Of a stretch of DNA of 64,000 nt, positions 1-8,294 are shown piece after piece. The translations under genes were made by a program, and so were the position numbers. Numbering within the stretch: position 1 is the stretch's first letter; the number at the start of each line of letters is the position of its first letter. This stretch comes from JBEEFP01 sp041166085 (GTDB lineage Bacteria; Actinomycetota; Acidimicrobiia; Acidimicrobiales; JAFATL01). Where the stretch lies: positions 1 through 64,000 of the forward strand of contig JBEEFP010000031.1 in assembly GCA_041166085.1 (NCBI GenBank), in the 5' to 3' direction. The notes beneath the pieces were generated by a model, which made no database searches, was not told where the DNA came from, and worked only from the letters and a program-made list of their open reading frames with translations.

Positions 1-2
1 GC

Positions 3-1112
3 TCCAACGGCTCGACGTCCATGGGCTCGGTCTGCTCGTCGTCGCTGTCGCTGATGGACGCGGGCGTGCCCATCAAGGCCGCCGTCGCAGGCATCGCCAT
101 GGGCCTGGTGTACGCCGAGGGCAAGTACACGACGTTGACTGACATCCTCGGCGCCGAAGACGCCTTTGGCGACATGGACTTCAAGGTGGCCGGCACGGCT
201 GACTTCGTGACCGCGTTGCAGCTTGACACCAAGATCGACGGCCTGCCCGCCGATGTGTTGGCTCAGGCGCTTCAGCAAGCCAAGGAAGCCAGGTTGAAGA
301 TCCTCGAAGTGATGGCGGCCGCCATTGCCGAGCCCCGCGCTGATGTGCAGGGCACGGCGCCGAAGATCGTCAGCTTCGAGATCCCGATGGACAAGATCGG
401 CGAGGTCATCGGCCCCAAGGGCAAGGTCATCAACGCCCTGCAGCTCGAGACCGGCGCCAACATCAACGTGGACGACGACGGTCAGGTCGGCACGGTCACG
501 ATCGGCTCCAAGGACGGCGCGGCCGTCACCGAGGCCCGTCGCCGCATCGAGCTCATCCTCGACCCGCCCGCGGCCGAGGTCGGTGCCATCTACCAGGGCA
601 AGGTCGTCAACATCACCAAGTTCGGCGCCTTCGTCAACATCCTGCCGGGCCGTGACGGCCTGGTCCACATCTCCAAGCTCGGGCGCGGCAAGCGCATCGA
701 GCGGGTGGAGGACGTGGTCGACCTCGGCGACGACATCGAGGTGCGGGTGGACGACATCGACCCGCAGGGCAAGGTGTCGCTCTCGCTGGTCGGCGACGAC
801 AACGGTGACGGCGGTGACAGCGGTGGCGACGACGCTCCGCGCGAGCGCAGCGCCGCCCCTCGCCGCGACCGGGACGACGCGCCTCGGCGCGACCGCGACG
901 ACGCGCCTCGGCGCGACCGGAGCGACGGTCCGTCGTCGAGCGGCGGCGACCGCGTGGAGACGGTCTCCTTCGAGGAAGCCTTCGAGAAGGACCTCGCCGG
1001 TCAGTTCGGCGACCTCGGTCCTGCCGAGTCGGGTGCCCCCCGTCGCGAGAGTCGGGGAGGCGGGGGCGGCGGTCCCCGACGCAATCCGCGCCGTGGCGGC
1101 GGACGCCGTTGA
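3..1112 (+). CDS. pnp: Polyribonucleotide nucleotidyltransferase, C-terminal part (5' end outside window)
   Basis: Phosphorolytic 3'-5' exoribonuclease of cytoplasmic RNA turnover. The frame is open from base 3, so the gene begins outside the window. The visible part starts inside the second RNase PH domain (MDAGVPIKAAVAGIAMG), followed by a KH domain with IGEVIGPKGKVI near visible residue 130 and an S1 domain from about 190 to 255. The tail is low complexity: acidic Gly/Asp stretches, three DDAPRRDR-like repeats and a Gly/Arg-rich end. An RNA-binding disordered tail is common in actinobacterial PNPase. The M16 peptidase gene overlaps its 3' end, an arrangement found in many bacteria. Confidence 0.97.
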   Translation, partial: SNGSTSMGSVCSSSLSLMDAGVPIKAAVAGIAMGLVYAEGKYTTLTDILGAEDAFGDMDFKVAGTADFVTALQLDTKIDGLPADVLAQALQQAKEARLKILEVMAAAIAEPRADVQGTAPKIVSFEIPMDKIGEVIGPKGKVINALQLETGANINVDDDGQVGTVTIGSKDGAAVTEARRRIELILDPPAAEVGAIYQGKVVNITKFGAFVNILPGRDGLVHISKLGRGKRIERVEDVVDLGDDIEVRVDDIDPQGKVSLSLVGDDNGDGGDSGGDDAPRERSAAPRRDRDDAPRRDRDDAPRRDRSDGPSSSGGDRVETVSFEEAFEKDLAGQFGDLGPAESGAPRRESRGGGGGGPRRNPRRGGGRR

Positions 1113-2352
1113 CCCGAGCTTGACCCACGCCAGCACCCGACTCGATTCGGGGCTGACGGTTGTCACGGAGCACGTGCCGCACCTGCACTCGGCCTCGGTC
1201 GGGTTCTGGGTCGGCACGGGCTCGCGTGACGAGCCCGTCCCCCTTGCCGGAGCCTCGCACTTCCTCGAGCACCTGTTGTTCAAGGGCACCGAGCGGCGGA
1301 CCGCGCGCGCCATCGCCGAAGCCATCGACGCGGTGGGCGGCGAGATGAACGCCTTCACCACCAAGGAGTACACGGCGTTCTACGTGCGGGTGCTCGGCTC
1401 CGACCTCGACCTCGCCCTCGACGTGCTCACCGACATCATGTGGAAGCCGGCCTTCCGACCCGAGGAGGTCGAGGCCGAGCGCCAGGTGATCCTCGAGGAG
1501 ATCCTGATGCGGGGCGACGAGCCCGCCGACCTGGCCCAGGAGCTGCTGTTCGAGGCCCTCTATCCCGGGCACCCGCTCGGCCGTGAGGTGCTCGGCGACG
1601 AGGACACCATCGCCATGATGTCCCGCGACGACATCGCCGCGTTCTTCGCGCGCCACTATCGGGCCGCCAACATGGTCGTCGCCGCCGCGGGCGCCGTCGA
1701 CCACGAGCGTCTGGTCGAGTGCCTCGCCGGCGCGCCGATGGACGAAGGCGAGCACGGCCGAGGCGAGCGCACCCAGCCCACCGCGGCCGCGGAGCCGCGC
1801 ATCGTGTTGGAACGCCCCACCGAGCAGGCCCATGTCGCGGTCGGCATGGCCGCGCTCGACGTGGAGGACCCCGATCGCTATGCCCTCTCCCTCGTCGAGC
1901 AGATCCTCGGCGGCGGGATGTCGAGCCGGCTGTTCCAGGAGATCCGGGAGGAGCGGGGCCTGGCGTACTCCGTGTACTCCTTCCGTGCCTCCTTCGCCGA
2001 CACGGGGATGCTCGGTGTCTACGCCGGCACCGCGCCCGAACGGGGCGCGCAGGTGATCGAGCTCATCGGGGCCGCCCTCGACCAGATGGCGACGGACGGC
2101 CCCAGCGCTCGCGAGCTGGACGTGGCCAAGGGCCAGATACGGGGCTCGATGCTCCTCGGGCTGGAGGACTCGGCGGCGCGCATGAGCCGCATCGGTCGGG
2201 CCCAGCTCGTGCACGGCGACATCCCGGCCATCGACGAGGTGCTTGCGCGCGTCGATGCCGTCACCCTTGACGACGCCCGCAAGGTGTCAGCCCGGGTGCT
2301 CGGCGGTGAGCGCTCGCTCGCCGTGGTCGCCCCGCATAGCGTGAGCGCGTGA
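1093..2352 (+). CDS. M16 family zinc metallopeptidase (PepR/insulinase-like)
   Basis: Cytoplasmic zinc protease of the pitrilysin/processing-peptidase family. The inverted zinc motif HFLEH is at about residues 56-60, with the downstream ligand Glu in EAERQVILEEI. The C-terminal half has the usual second M16 domain (GGGMSSRLFQEIREERGLAYS). The length of 419 residues fits the single-chain bacterial form. I chose GTG at 1093, which overlaps pnp by 20 bases and has a GGGGAGG stretch upstream; TTG at 1120 is an alternative. The gene is translationally linked to pnp and to dapB, whose GTG overlaps its TGA. Confidence 0.93.
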   Translation: MAADAVDPSLTHASTRLDSGLTVVTEHVPHLHSASVGFWVGTGSRDEPVPLAGASHFLEHLLFKGTERRTARAIAEAIDAVGGEMNAFTTKEYTAFYVRVLGSDLDLALDVLTDIMWKPAFRPEEVEAERQVILEEILMRGDEPADLAQELLFEALYPGHPLGREVLGDEDTIAMMSRDDIAAFFARHYRAANMVVAAAGAVDHERLVECLAGAPMDEGEHGRGERTQPTAAAEPRIVLERPTEQAHVAVGMAALDVEDPDRYALSLVEQILGGGMSSRLFQEIREERGLAYSVYSFRASFADTGMLGVYAGTAPERGAQVIELIGAALDQMATDGPSARELDVAKGQIRGSMLLGLEDSAARMSRIGRAQLVHGDIPAIDEVLARVDAVTLDDARKVSARVLGGERSLAVVAPHSVSA

Positions 2353-3143
2353 CGACGCGCGTCGGGGTGTTCGGAGCAGGGGGACGCATGGGCGCCACCG
2401 TCTGCCAGGCGGTCGTCGGCGATCCCGACCTCGAACTGGTCGCAGCCGTCGACCCGCACCACTCGGGGCTCGACGTGCGACAGGTCACCGGCGCAGAGGG
2501 TGTGCACCTGCAGATCGCGCCCGACGCCACCGCCCTCACCGACGCTCTGGCCGACGTCGCCGTCGACTTCACCGAGGCCTCCGCCGCACGCGAGAACCTC
2601 CGCTGGTGTGCCGAGCACGGCGTGCACGCCGTGGTCGGCACGTCGGGTCTCACCGAGGCCGACCACGCCGAGATCCGCGGGCTGTTCGAAGGCAGCCGCG
2701 CCAACTGCGTCATCGCGCCGAACTTCGCCATCGGCGCGGTGCTCATGATGCGGATGGCGGAACTTGCCGCGCCGTTCTTCGACACGGCCGAGATCATCGA
2801 GCTGCACCACGACCGCAAGGTCGATGCGCCGTCCGGCACCGCGCTCGCCACCGCCGAGCGCATGGCGGCCGCCTCGTCGCAATGGTCACCCGATCCCACC
2901 AAGGCCGAGACGATCGAGGGAGCACGAGGTGCGGGCGGACCCGCGGGCATCCGCGTCCACGCGGTGCGCATGCGAGGGATGGTCGCCCATCAGGAGGTGC
3001 TCCTCGGCACCATGGGACAGACCCTGTCCATCCGCCACGACAGCTACGACCGCACCTCGTTCATGCCGGGCGTGCTCTTGGCCGTCAAAGCCGTCGCCGA
3101 CCGCCCCGGCCTGACCGTCGGCCTCGACTCACTCCTCTTCTGA
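2349..3143 (+). CDS. dapB: 4-hydroxy-tetrahydrodipicolinate reductase
   Basis: Reduces the DapA product to tetrahydrodipicolinate with NAD(P)H in the lysine/diaminopimelate pathway. The dinucleotide-binding loop GAGGRMG is at residues 9-15. The family signature is complete, with HH at 153-154, catalytic Lys157, Asp159 and SGT at 162-164. The 264-residue length is typical. The GTG start overlaps the stop of the M16 gene (GTGA), so it is the third gene of the pnp operon. In many actinobacteria dapB lies close to thyX, dapA and RNase J; here dapA-rnj sits 10 kb away and thyX is absent from the window. Confidence 0.97.
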   Translation: MTTRVGVFGAGGRMGATVCQAVVGDPDLELVAAVDPHHSGLDVRQVTGAEGVHLQIAPDATALTDALADVAVDFTEASAARENLRWCAEHGVHAVVGTSGLTEADHAEIRGLFEGSRANCVIAPNFAIGAVLMMRMAELAAPFFDTAEIIELHHDRKVDAPSGTALATAERMAAASSQWSPDPTKAETIEGARGAGGPAGIRVHAVRMRGMVAHQEVLLGTMGQTLSIRHDSYDRTSFMPGVLLAVKAVADRPGLTVGLDSLLF

Positions 3144-3174
3144 CTCTTCTGACGCCACTGGCTTCCTCGAGAAC

Positions 3175-3903
3175 TCAGGTGTGGCGGTGGACGCGCATCG
3201 CCGTGGCCTGGTCGCGCGGCTTGACGACGAGCTGGTCGATGTTGACGTGGGACGGCCGGGTCACGACGAAGGCGATGCAGTCGGCCACGTCCTCGGCGAC
3301 GAGCGGGGTCATCCCCTCGTAGACCTTGGCGGCGCGGGTGGCGTCGCCGTCGAAGCGCACGATGCTGAACTCGGTCTCGACCGCGCCGGGGTCGACCTCG
3401 CAGACGCGCAGCGGCTGGCCGACCAGTTCGATGCGCAGCGTCTCGGTGACGGCCCGCAGCGCGTGTTTGACGGCCGTGTAGCCGGACCCGCCGTCGTACA
3501 CCTCGAGCCCGGCGATCGACCCAACGTTGACGATGATGCCGTCGCCGCTCGCGACCAGCTTCGGGAGCAGCGCACGCGTCACGCGCATGGTGCCGAGCAC
3601 GTTGACGTCGTACATCCAGCGCCATTGCTCGTCGTTCGCCTCCGCGAGCGGCGTCAGTCCCAGGGCGCCGCCCGCGTTGTTGACCAGCACCGCGCAGTCG
3701 GGGATCGCAGCCGCGAAGGCGTCGACCGACGCGGTATCCGTCACGTCGAGAGGCAGGGCGCGTGCGCCGATGGGCGCGGCGACCTCCTGCAGGCGGTCCA
3801 TGCGCCGGGCCCCGATCACCACGTCGAACCCCGCTTCGGCCAGCCGGCGGGCCGCTGCTGCCCCTATGCCGCTGCTCGCCCCCGTCACCACCGCGGTCGT
3901 CAC
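3175..3903 (-). CDS. SDR family NAD(P)-dependent oxidoreductase
   Basis: Classical short-chain dehydrogenase. It has the cofactor loop TGASSGIG at residues 7-14, NNAG at 75-78, catalytic Ser129, Tyr142 and Lys146 (YTAVK). The arginine pair after the second beta strand (GARRMDR) suggests NADP(H). It resembles the YdfG/serine 3-dehydrogenase-like group, but the substrate cannot be read from sequence. It is transcribed toward dapB. The GTG start is preceded by TAGGTG seven bases upstream, an imperfect version of the leaderless promoter signature common here. Confidence 0.9.
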   Translation of the reverse strand: MTTAVVTGASSGIGAAAARRLAEAGFDVVIGARRMDRLQEVAAPIGARALPLDVTDTASVDAFAAAIPDCAVLVNNAGGALGLTPLAEANDEQWRWMYDVNVLGTMRVTRALLPKLVASGDGIIVNVGSIAGLEVYDGGSGYTAVKHALRAVTETLRIELVGQPLRVCEVDPGAVETEFSIVRFDGDATRAAKVYEGMTPLVAEDVADCIAFVVTRPSHVNIDQLVVKPRDQATAMRVHRHT

Positions 3904-3960
3904 GCCGCCACACCTATCACCTGATCGAGCCGACCGGCGCCGTGCAGAGTGCGAACGCGA

Positions 3961-3986
3961 AACAGCGCCCCCGAAGGGGCGCTGTT
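3961..3986 (-). terminator. Hairpin terminator after the CsbD-like gene
   Basis: Perfect 11-bp stem (AACAGCGCCCC with its complement) around a CGAA tetraloop, 30 bases past the stop of the CsbD-like gene and just upstream of the SDR gene. There is no U-run on the minus strand, as is usual for GC-rich actinobacteria. Confidence 0.75.
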
Positions 3987-4015
3987 CTCACTCCGTCGTC
4001 GGCCAGTCAGGGCGA

Positions 4016-4267
4016 CTACGCGTTCTCCTTGACCCGCTGGGCGGCGCGCTGCTTCTCCTCGAGCGCCTGGGCCTTGGCGTCCTTGGCCTCGGCCTTGGCC
4101 TGCTGGCGCAGGGCCTTGAGGTTCTCGGTGCCCTTGGCCTGCTGCTTCTCGCCCTCTTGGACGAGGCGATCGTTGTCGATCACTGAACCCACCGCTTCCT
4201 TGGTGAGCCCGACGGCCTTGTCGAACAGGCCACTCAGCTTGTTGGTGTCGATGCTCCCGAGCTTCAT
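4016..4267 (-). CDS. CsbD-like / microaggregate-binding-type small stress protein
   Basis: An 83-residue, highly charged helical protein without a signal peptide. The N-terminal part (FDKAVGLTKEAVGSVIDND) matches the CsbD repeat in which GK/GL-xKE-x2G motifs recur; the C-terminal part is an Ala/Lys/Glu helix. CsbD proteins are general-stress proteins of unknown mechanism. GAGGAG lies upstream of the ATG, so this gene has a leader. A GTTT-N16-GGGTA element upstream looks like a promoter for a SigB/SigF-type stress sigma factor, fitting the family's known regulation in Bacillus. A hairpin terminator follows. Confidence 0.75.
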   Translation of the reverse strand: MKLGSIDTNKLSGLFDKAVGLTKEAVGSVIDNDRLVQEGEKQQAKGTENLKALRQQAKAEAKDAKAQALEEKQRAAQRVKENA

Positions 4268-4306
4268 AGGGGACTCACTCCTCAGTGATTGTCGTCCCCT
4301 TATTGC

Positions 4307-4331
4307 TACCCGCAGACAGCGCTGCGCAAAC
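4307..4331 (-). promoter_or_regulatory. Putative SigB/SigF-type stress promoter of the CsbD-like gene
   Basis: On the minus strand GTTT (4331-4328) is followed after 16 bases by GGGTA (4311-4307), matching the general form of actinobacterial SigF/SigB promoters. It sits about 40 bases upstream of the start codon, immediately after the stop of the preceding VTT-domain gene. Confidence 0.5.
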
Positions 4332-4332
4332 T

Positions 4333-5028
4333 CTAGGTAGCAGTCTCTGCCTCTTCGTCACCAGGGTCGAGCTCGTCGTTCAGATGGGTCAGCGTCTGGA
4401 TCTCGGACTTGCCCTGACGCCATTGGTTCCAGACCCAGAGGCCGGTGAGGAGGATGGACACGGCCGTCAGCCACTTGAAGTTGTGGCTGTAGAAGCCGTT
4501 GATGGCATCCACCGGCCCCTTGACCACACCGGCGAACTGGTAGAGCAGCGTGACCGTGACGATGGTGCCGACCACGTTGAGCACGCCGAACACCACGGGG
4601 TTCATCCCGGTGGCGCCGGCGAGCACGCAGATCAGTGCGCCAGGGAAGAAGAACACCAGCACCGGCCCCGCCTTCTGGAACACCCGCTCGATGCCGCGGA
4701 TGACGCCCGTGCCGCCGTCGAACTGGCGCTCGGCCCACTGCACCGCGTTGTCGCCGTAGAGGTAGCCCAGCAGGAAGAAGAGCGGGTCCGAGGCCAGCCG
4801 GCGCAGCGTCCCGCAGATCAGCAGCGGCCAGAACGACACCTTCTCGGCCACGAGGATCACCCACCGGTTGCGGGGCTCCAGTGCCACCAGCAGCAGCGGA
4901 TGGTTCTTGACCAGCGTCGGGTGGATGGCGTTGGCGACGGTCCCGATCGTCACCAGGACGATGATCGGGGTCACGATCAGCCACAGCGTCCGGCGGCTGG
5001 GGCGAGGACGGGGGGGAGCGGTCGCCAG
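4333..5028 (-). CDS. VTT-domain (DedA-like) integral membrane protein
   Basis: Polytopic inner-membrane protein. The stretch GYLYGDNAVQWAERQF, then a conserved helix-loop with AGPVLVFFFPGALICVLAG and a following hydrophobic helix, has the pattern of the VTT/SNARE-associated domain of DedA proteins, some of which act as lipid scramblases or undecaprenyl-phosphate transporters. It ends in an acidic tail. Start choice: GTG at 4974 would cut into the first membrane helix. The frame is open upstream and a TACTGT hexamer ends seven bases before an in-frame CTG at 5028, which gives an Arg/Pro-rich N-terminus and a full helix (231 residues). The CTG start is inference. Confidence 0.75.
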   Translation of the reverse strand: MATAPPRPRPSRRTLWLIVTPIIVLVTIGTVANAIHPTLVKNHPLLLVALEPRNRWVILVAEKVSFWPLLICGTLRRLASDPLFFLLGYLYGDNAVQWAERQFDGGTGVIRGIERVFQKAGPVLVFFFPGALICVLAGATGMNPVVFGVLNVVGTIVTVTLLYQFAGVVKGPVDAINGFYSHNFKWLTAVSILLTGLWVWNQWRQGKSEIQTLTHLNDELDPGDEEAETAT

Positions 5029-5035
5029 AGGCGCG

Positions 5036-5045
5036 ACAGTACTCT
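5036..5045. promoter_or_regulatory. Overlapping divergent -10 elements (leaderless pair)
   Basis: TACTCT (5040-5045, plus) ends six bases before the ATG at 5052. TACTGT (5041-5036, minus) ends seven bases before the CTG at 5028. The two hexamers share the two bases 5040-5041, at the centre of the AGTACT palindrome (5038-5043). Confidence 0.5.
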
Positions 5046-5051
5046 TCGGCC

Positions 5052-6671
5052 ATGCAAGGACTCATGCAGGCAACGCCCCTGACGCTGCCCCACTTCTTCC
5101 ACCGTGCCGAGCGGCTGTTCCCGGCCAAGGAAGTGGTGACCAACACGCCGAACGGCGTCGAGCGGACGACGTACAGGGAGTGGGCCGAGCGCACGCGTCG
5201 GCTGGGCGGGATGCTCGACGACCTCGGCATCTCCGACGACGGGCGGGTGGCCAGCTTCGCGTGGAACACGGCGCGCCACCTCGAGCTCTACTTCGCGGCG
5301 CCGTGCACCGGTCGGGTGCTGCACACCCTCAACATCCGCCTGTTCCCCGAGCAGCTGACGTACATCGTCAACCACGCCGAGGACGAGGTGATCTTCGTCG
5401 ACCGGTCGCTCCTGCCCGTGCTGTGGCCCAACATCGAGTCCTTCGGCGGCGTGAAGCATTTCGTGGTCATGGACGACGGGGCCGACTGCGAGATTCCCGA
5501 TGACCCGCGTGTCTCGTCCTACGAGACGTTGCTCGCCGATGCCAAGCCGGTCGACTTCCACGTGGCCGACGAGGACCGCGCCGGTTCGATGATGTACACG
5601 AGCGGCACCACCGGCAATCCGAAGGGTGTGGTGTACTCGCACCGCTCGATGGTGCTGCACACCGCGGGGGCGATGATGGCCGACTCGTTGGGCGTGCGCG
5701 AGTCCGATGTCATCCTGCCGGTGGTGCCCATGTTCCACGCCAACGCCTGGGGCCTGGCCCACGCGGCGGTGGCGGCGGGCGCGACGCTGGTGATGCCCGG
5801 CGCCGACCTCTCACCACCGGCCATCTCCGGGTTGATGGAGTCCGAGCGGGTCACGGTCGCGGCCGGTGTGCCGACCATCTGGATGGGCGTGCTGCCGTTG
5901 CTGGAGGATCGCGACGTCTCGAGTCTGCGCGCCATCCCGTGCGGCGGGTCAGCGGTGCCCAAGGCGCTGTCGGAGGGATTCCGTAAGACCACGGGGCTGC
6001 CGCTGCTGCAGGCCTGGGGGATGACCGAGACCAGCCCCATCGCGTCGGTGTGCCAGATCAAGAGCACGATGCGCGATCGCACGGAGGAGGAGCTGGCCGA
6101 CGTGCGCGCGAGCGCGGGGTTGATCGTGCCGTTCGTCGACTTCCGCGTCGTCGAGCCTGGTACCACCGAGGAGCTCCCGTGGAACGGCGAGGCGAGTGGC
6201 GAGCTGCAGGTTGCGGGGCCGTGGATCGCAAGCACGTATTACAACGACGACCGCGCCGCTGAGTCCTTCACCGACGACGGATGGCTGCGCACCGGCGACG
6301 TTGCCACCGTCGACGCCGAGGGGTACATCCGCCTCGTCGACCGCACCAAGGACCTGATCAAGTCGGGCGGCGAGTGGATCGGCTCTGTCGAGGTCGAGAA
6401 CGAGATCATGGCCCACCCGAGCGTGGCCGAGGCCGCCGTCATCGGTGTCACGCACGAGCGGTGGCAGGAGCGCCCGCTGGCCTGCGTCGTGCTGAAGCCG
6501 GGGGAGCAGCTGACGAAGGACGACCTCATCGCGTTCCTCGAGCCCCGCATGGCCAAGTGGTGGCTGCCGGACGACGTCGTCTTCATCGACGAGGTCCCGA
6601 AGACCTCGGTCGGCAAGTTCTCCAAGAAGACCCTCCGCGAGCGATTCGCTGACTACCAGCTCCCCTCCTGA
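5052..6671 (+). CDS. Medium/long-chain acyl-CoA synthetase (AMP-forming)
   Basis: Adenylate-forming enzyme that activates fatty acids to acyl-CoA. The P-loop-like AMP motif YTSGTTGNPKG is at residues 182-192, followed by GMTETSP, the WLRTGDVATVDAEGYIRLVDR hinge segment and catalytic Lys522 in TSVGKFSKK. The 539-residue length and KSGGEWIGSVEVEN segment match the AlkK/FadD3-like medium-chain group. TACTCT precedes the ATG by six bases, suggesting a leaderless transcript. Substrate chain length cannot be decided. Confidence 0.93.
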   Translation: MQGLMQATPLTLPHFFHRAERLFPAKEVVTNTPNGVERTTYREWAERTRRLGGMLDDLGISDDGRVASFAWNTARHLELYFAAPCTGRVLHTLNIRLFPEQLTYIVNHAEDEVIFVDRSLLPVLWPNIESFGGVKHFVVMDDGADCEIPDDPRVSSYETLLADAKPVDFHVADEDRAGSMMYTSGTTGNPKGVVYSHRSMVLHTAGAMMADSLGVRESDVILPVVPMFHANAWGLAHAAVAAGATLVMPGADLSPPAISGLMESERVTVAAGVPTIWMGVLPLLEDRDVSSLRAIPCGGSAVPKALSEGFRKTTGLPLLQAWGMTETSPIASVCQIKSTMRDRTEEELADVRASAGLIVPFVDFRVVEPGTTEELPWNGEASGELQVAGPWIASTYYNDDRAAESFTDDGWLRTGDVATVDAEGYIRLVDRTKDLIKSGGEWIGSVEVENEIMAHPSVAEAAVIGVTHERWQERPLACVVLKPGEQLTKDDLIAFLEPRMAKWWLPDDVVFIDEVPKTSVGKFSKKTLRERFADYQLPS

Positions 6672-6693
6672 TCCGGGGTCGCGCTGGCGACAA

Positions 6694-7536
6694 CTGACCC
6701 GGCGCCAACAAGGCGTCCTCGGCGCGCTGGCCGCACTCGTCCTCGCCACCCTCGTGACGCTGATCGTCGTGGCGACGGGGGGCGGCGGCGACGGCAAGAA
6801 GGTCACGGCGGGCACCAGCACCTCGAGCTCGGCCGCGCCGACCACCACCACCACCTCGACGTCGACCACGACGACCGCGCCCCCCGAGACCACCACCACG
6901 GTCCCCCCGGAAGCGACGACCACCGCCGCTCCTGCCACCACGGCCGCGCCGATGCCGGTGGTCACCGGCCAGGGCGCGGTGCTGCGCGAGCCGGCCACAT
7001 CCGAGACACGCGTGCTCGCGCCCGGAGCAGGATGCGACCAGCTCGGCGACAACGGGTGGACGGTCACGTGCGGCATGGTCGGGGCCAAGGGCGGGGTGTT
7101 GGCGTGGCTCCTCGAGACCCGCGACACCGCCGCCGGCAGCACCGCCCGTCGAGCGTTGGTGCTACGACGCGCGTCGGGTCAGCAGTGGACGGTGGCGCTG
7201 CGGGTCACAGACGATTCCGCGTCGCAGTTCACCGACATCAAGGTGCGAACCGAGGACGTGTCCGGCGACGGCGCCAGCGAGATCGCCTTCGGCTTCTCGC
7301 GGACGGGTGCGAGCAGCGTGCTCGCCGTCGACCTGGTCGAAGGACCGGGCACCGTCGTCGTGCATCGCGACCTGCCGAAGGGAGTGGCGCGCGTGTCGAG
7401 CGGCCAGCTCGACACGTGGCGGCGAGCGGACTCGACCCACGACGTCCACGAGGTCATCCAGTTCCGGAGCGGCGCGTGGCATGTCGTCGCCAGCGCGGTG
7501 GTCCCCGCCAGCGACGTTCCTCCCAGCCAGCTGTGA
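6694..7536 (+). CDS. Membrane-anchored protein with Thr-rich linker and FG-GAP-like segment, function unknown
   Basis: One N-terminal membrane helix (LGALAALVLATLVTLIVVAT), a long Thr/Ala/Ser linker (about residues 35-85) and an extracellular beta-rich domain containing DVSGDGASEIAFGF, which resembles the calcium-binding loop of FG-GAP/VCBS repeats. Start problem: the first conventional start, GTG at 6754, falls inside the helix. The only in-frame candidates that keep the RR-type N-terminus are CTG codons; I list CTG 6694 tentatively. The following tetR start overlaps its stop (GTGA). It lies 22 bases after the acyl-CoA synthetase. Confidence 0.65.
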   Translation: MTRRQQGVLGALAALVLATLVTLIVVATGGGGDGKKVTAGTSTSSSAAPTTTTTSTSTTTTAPPETTTTVPPEATTTAAPATTAAPMPVVTGQGAVLREPATSETRVLAPGAGCDQLGDNGWTVTCGMVGAKGGVLAWLLETRDTAAGSTARRALVLRRASGQQWTVALRVTDDSASQFTDIKVRTEDVSGDGASEIAFGFSRTGASSVLAVDLVEGPGTVVVHRDLPKGVARVSSGQLDTWRRADSTHDVHEVIQFRSGAWHVVASAVVPASDVPPSQL

Positions 7537-8093
7537 GCACCACGCCGAGGGACCGGATCTTCGAGGCGACCTACGCGTGCATCGCCCGGTACGGCATCGG
7601 CAAGACGAGCGTGGAGGACGCGGCCCGACAAGCCCGGCTCTCGCGCGCCACGGTGTACCGCTACTTCCCGGGCGGCAAGGACGAGCTGATCCGGGAGACC
7701 ATCGCGTGGGAGGTCGCGCGGTTCTTCCGCCGGCTGGCCGACGCTCTCGCCGGCATCGACGACCTGCCCGGGCTGCTCGAGGAGGCGCTCGTGTTCGCCC
7801 ACCGGGCCGTCGAGGAGCACGCGGTCCTGCAACGGGTGCTCGCCACCGAGCCCGACCGCCTGCTTCCCGAGCTCACCGTCGAAGCCAACCGCGTGCTCAG
7901 CCTCATCCGGGCCTTCCTGCTGCCCTACCTCGAGCGAGAGCCGCTCCGCCCCGGCGTCGAGCCTGCCGCTGCGGCCGAGCACGTCGCCCGCATGTTCCTG
8001 TCCCACCTGGCCGCCCAGGGCAGCTGGGAGCTGACCGACCGCACCCAGGTCCGCGACCTCGTCCGCACCCAGTTCCTCGCAGGAATCGCCTGA
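7533..8093 (+). CDS. TetR family transcriptional regulator
   Basis: A 186-residue repressor. The N-terminal helix-turn-helix is typical (GIGKTSVEDAARQARLSRAT then VYRYFPGGKDEL). The ligand-binding C-terminal domain has no recognisable signature. The GTG start overlaps the stop of the preceding gene. It closely resembles the second TetR protein of the window at 8330, including the shared RYFPGGKD/RLFPGGKD turn and similar domain layout, so the two probably arose by duplication. Its target is unknown. Confidence 0.9.
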   Translation: MSTTPRDRIFEATYACIARYGIGKTSVEDAARQARLSRATVYRYFPGGKDELIRETIAWEVARFFRRLADALAGIDDLPGLLEEALVFAHRAVEEHAVLQRVLATEPDRLLPELTVEANRVLSLIRAFLLPYLEREPLRPGVEPAAAAEHVARMFLSHLAAQGSWELTDRTQVRDLVRTQFLAGIA

Positions 8094-8151
8094 CCCACTG
8101 GCCGGTAGGGCAATCGACTCTCGAGGGGTTGCCGAGCGCGCACCAAAGACG

Positions 8152-8283
8152 CCGGCAGGAGCGGCGGCACCAACCGCAAGGGCCGTCCACCTTGGTTGGG
8201 CCGCCGGTCACCCGTTCCGCCGAAGGCGGGGCGCCATCGGCGCAGGGCGACAGGAGGGAGCGTCAGCGACCGAACCAGAGATA
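8152..8283 (-). repeat. Dispersed intergenic repeat, copy A
   Basis: Read on the minus strand, this 132-base stretch aligns over its whole length with 25354-25493, with about four of five positions identical by eye. Shared blocks include GGTTCGGTCGCTGACGCTC, TGACCGGCGGCCC and GGTTGGTGCCGCCGCTCCTG. It fills most of the gap upstream of the tetR promoter. No transposase or coding potential is convincing. Confidence 0.7.
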
Positions 8284-8294
8284 GAGAGACGAGA

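Noticed and set aside
634..2214. Long minus-strand frame antisense to the M16 peptidase
   Set aside because: No start context, no motif; the sense strand encodes a complete M16 protease.
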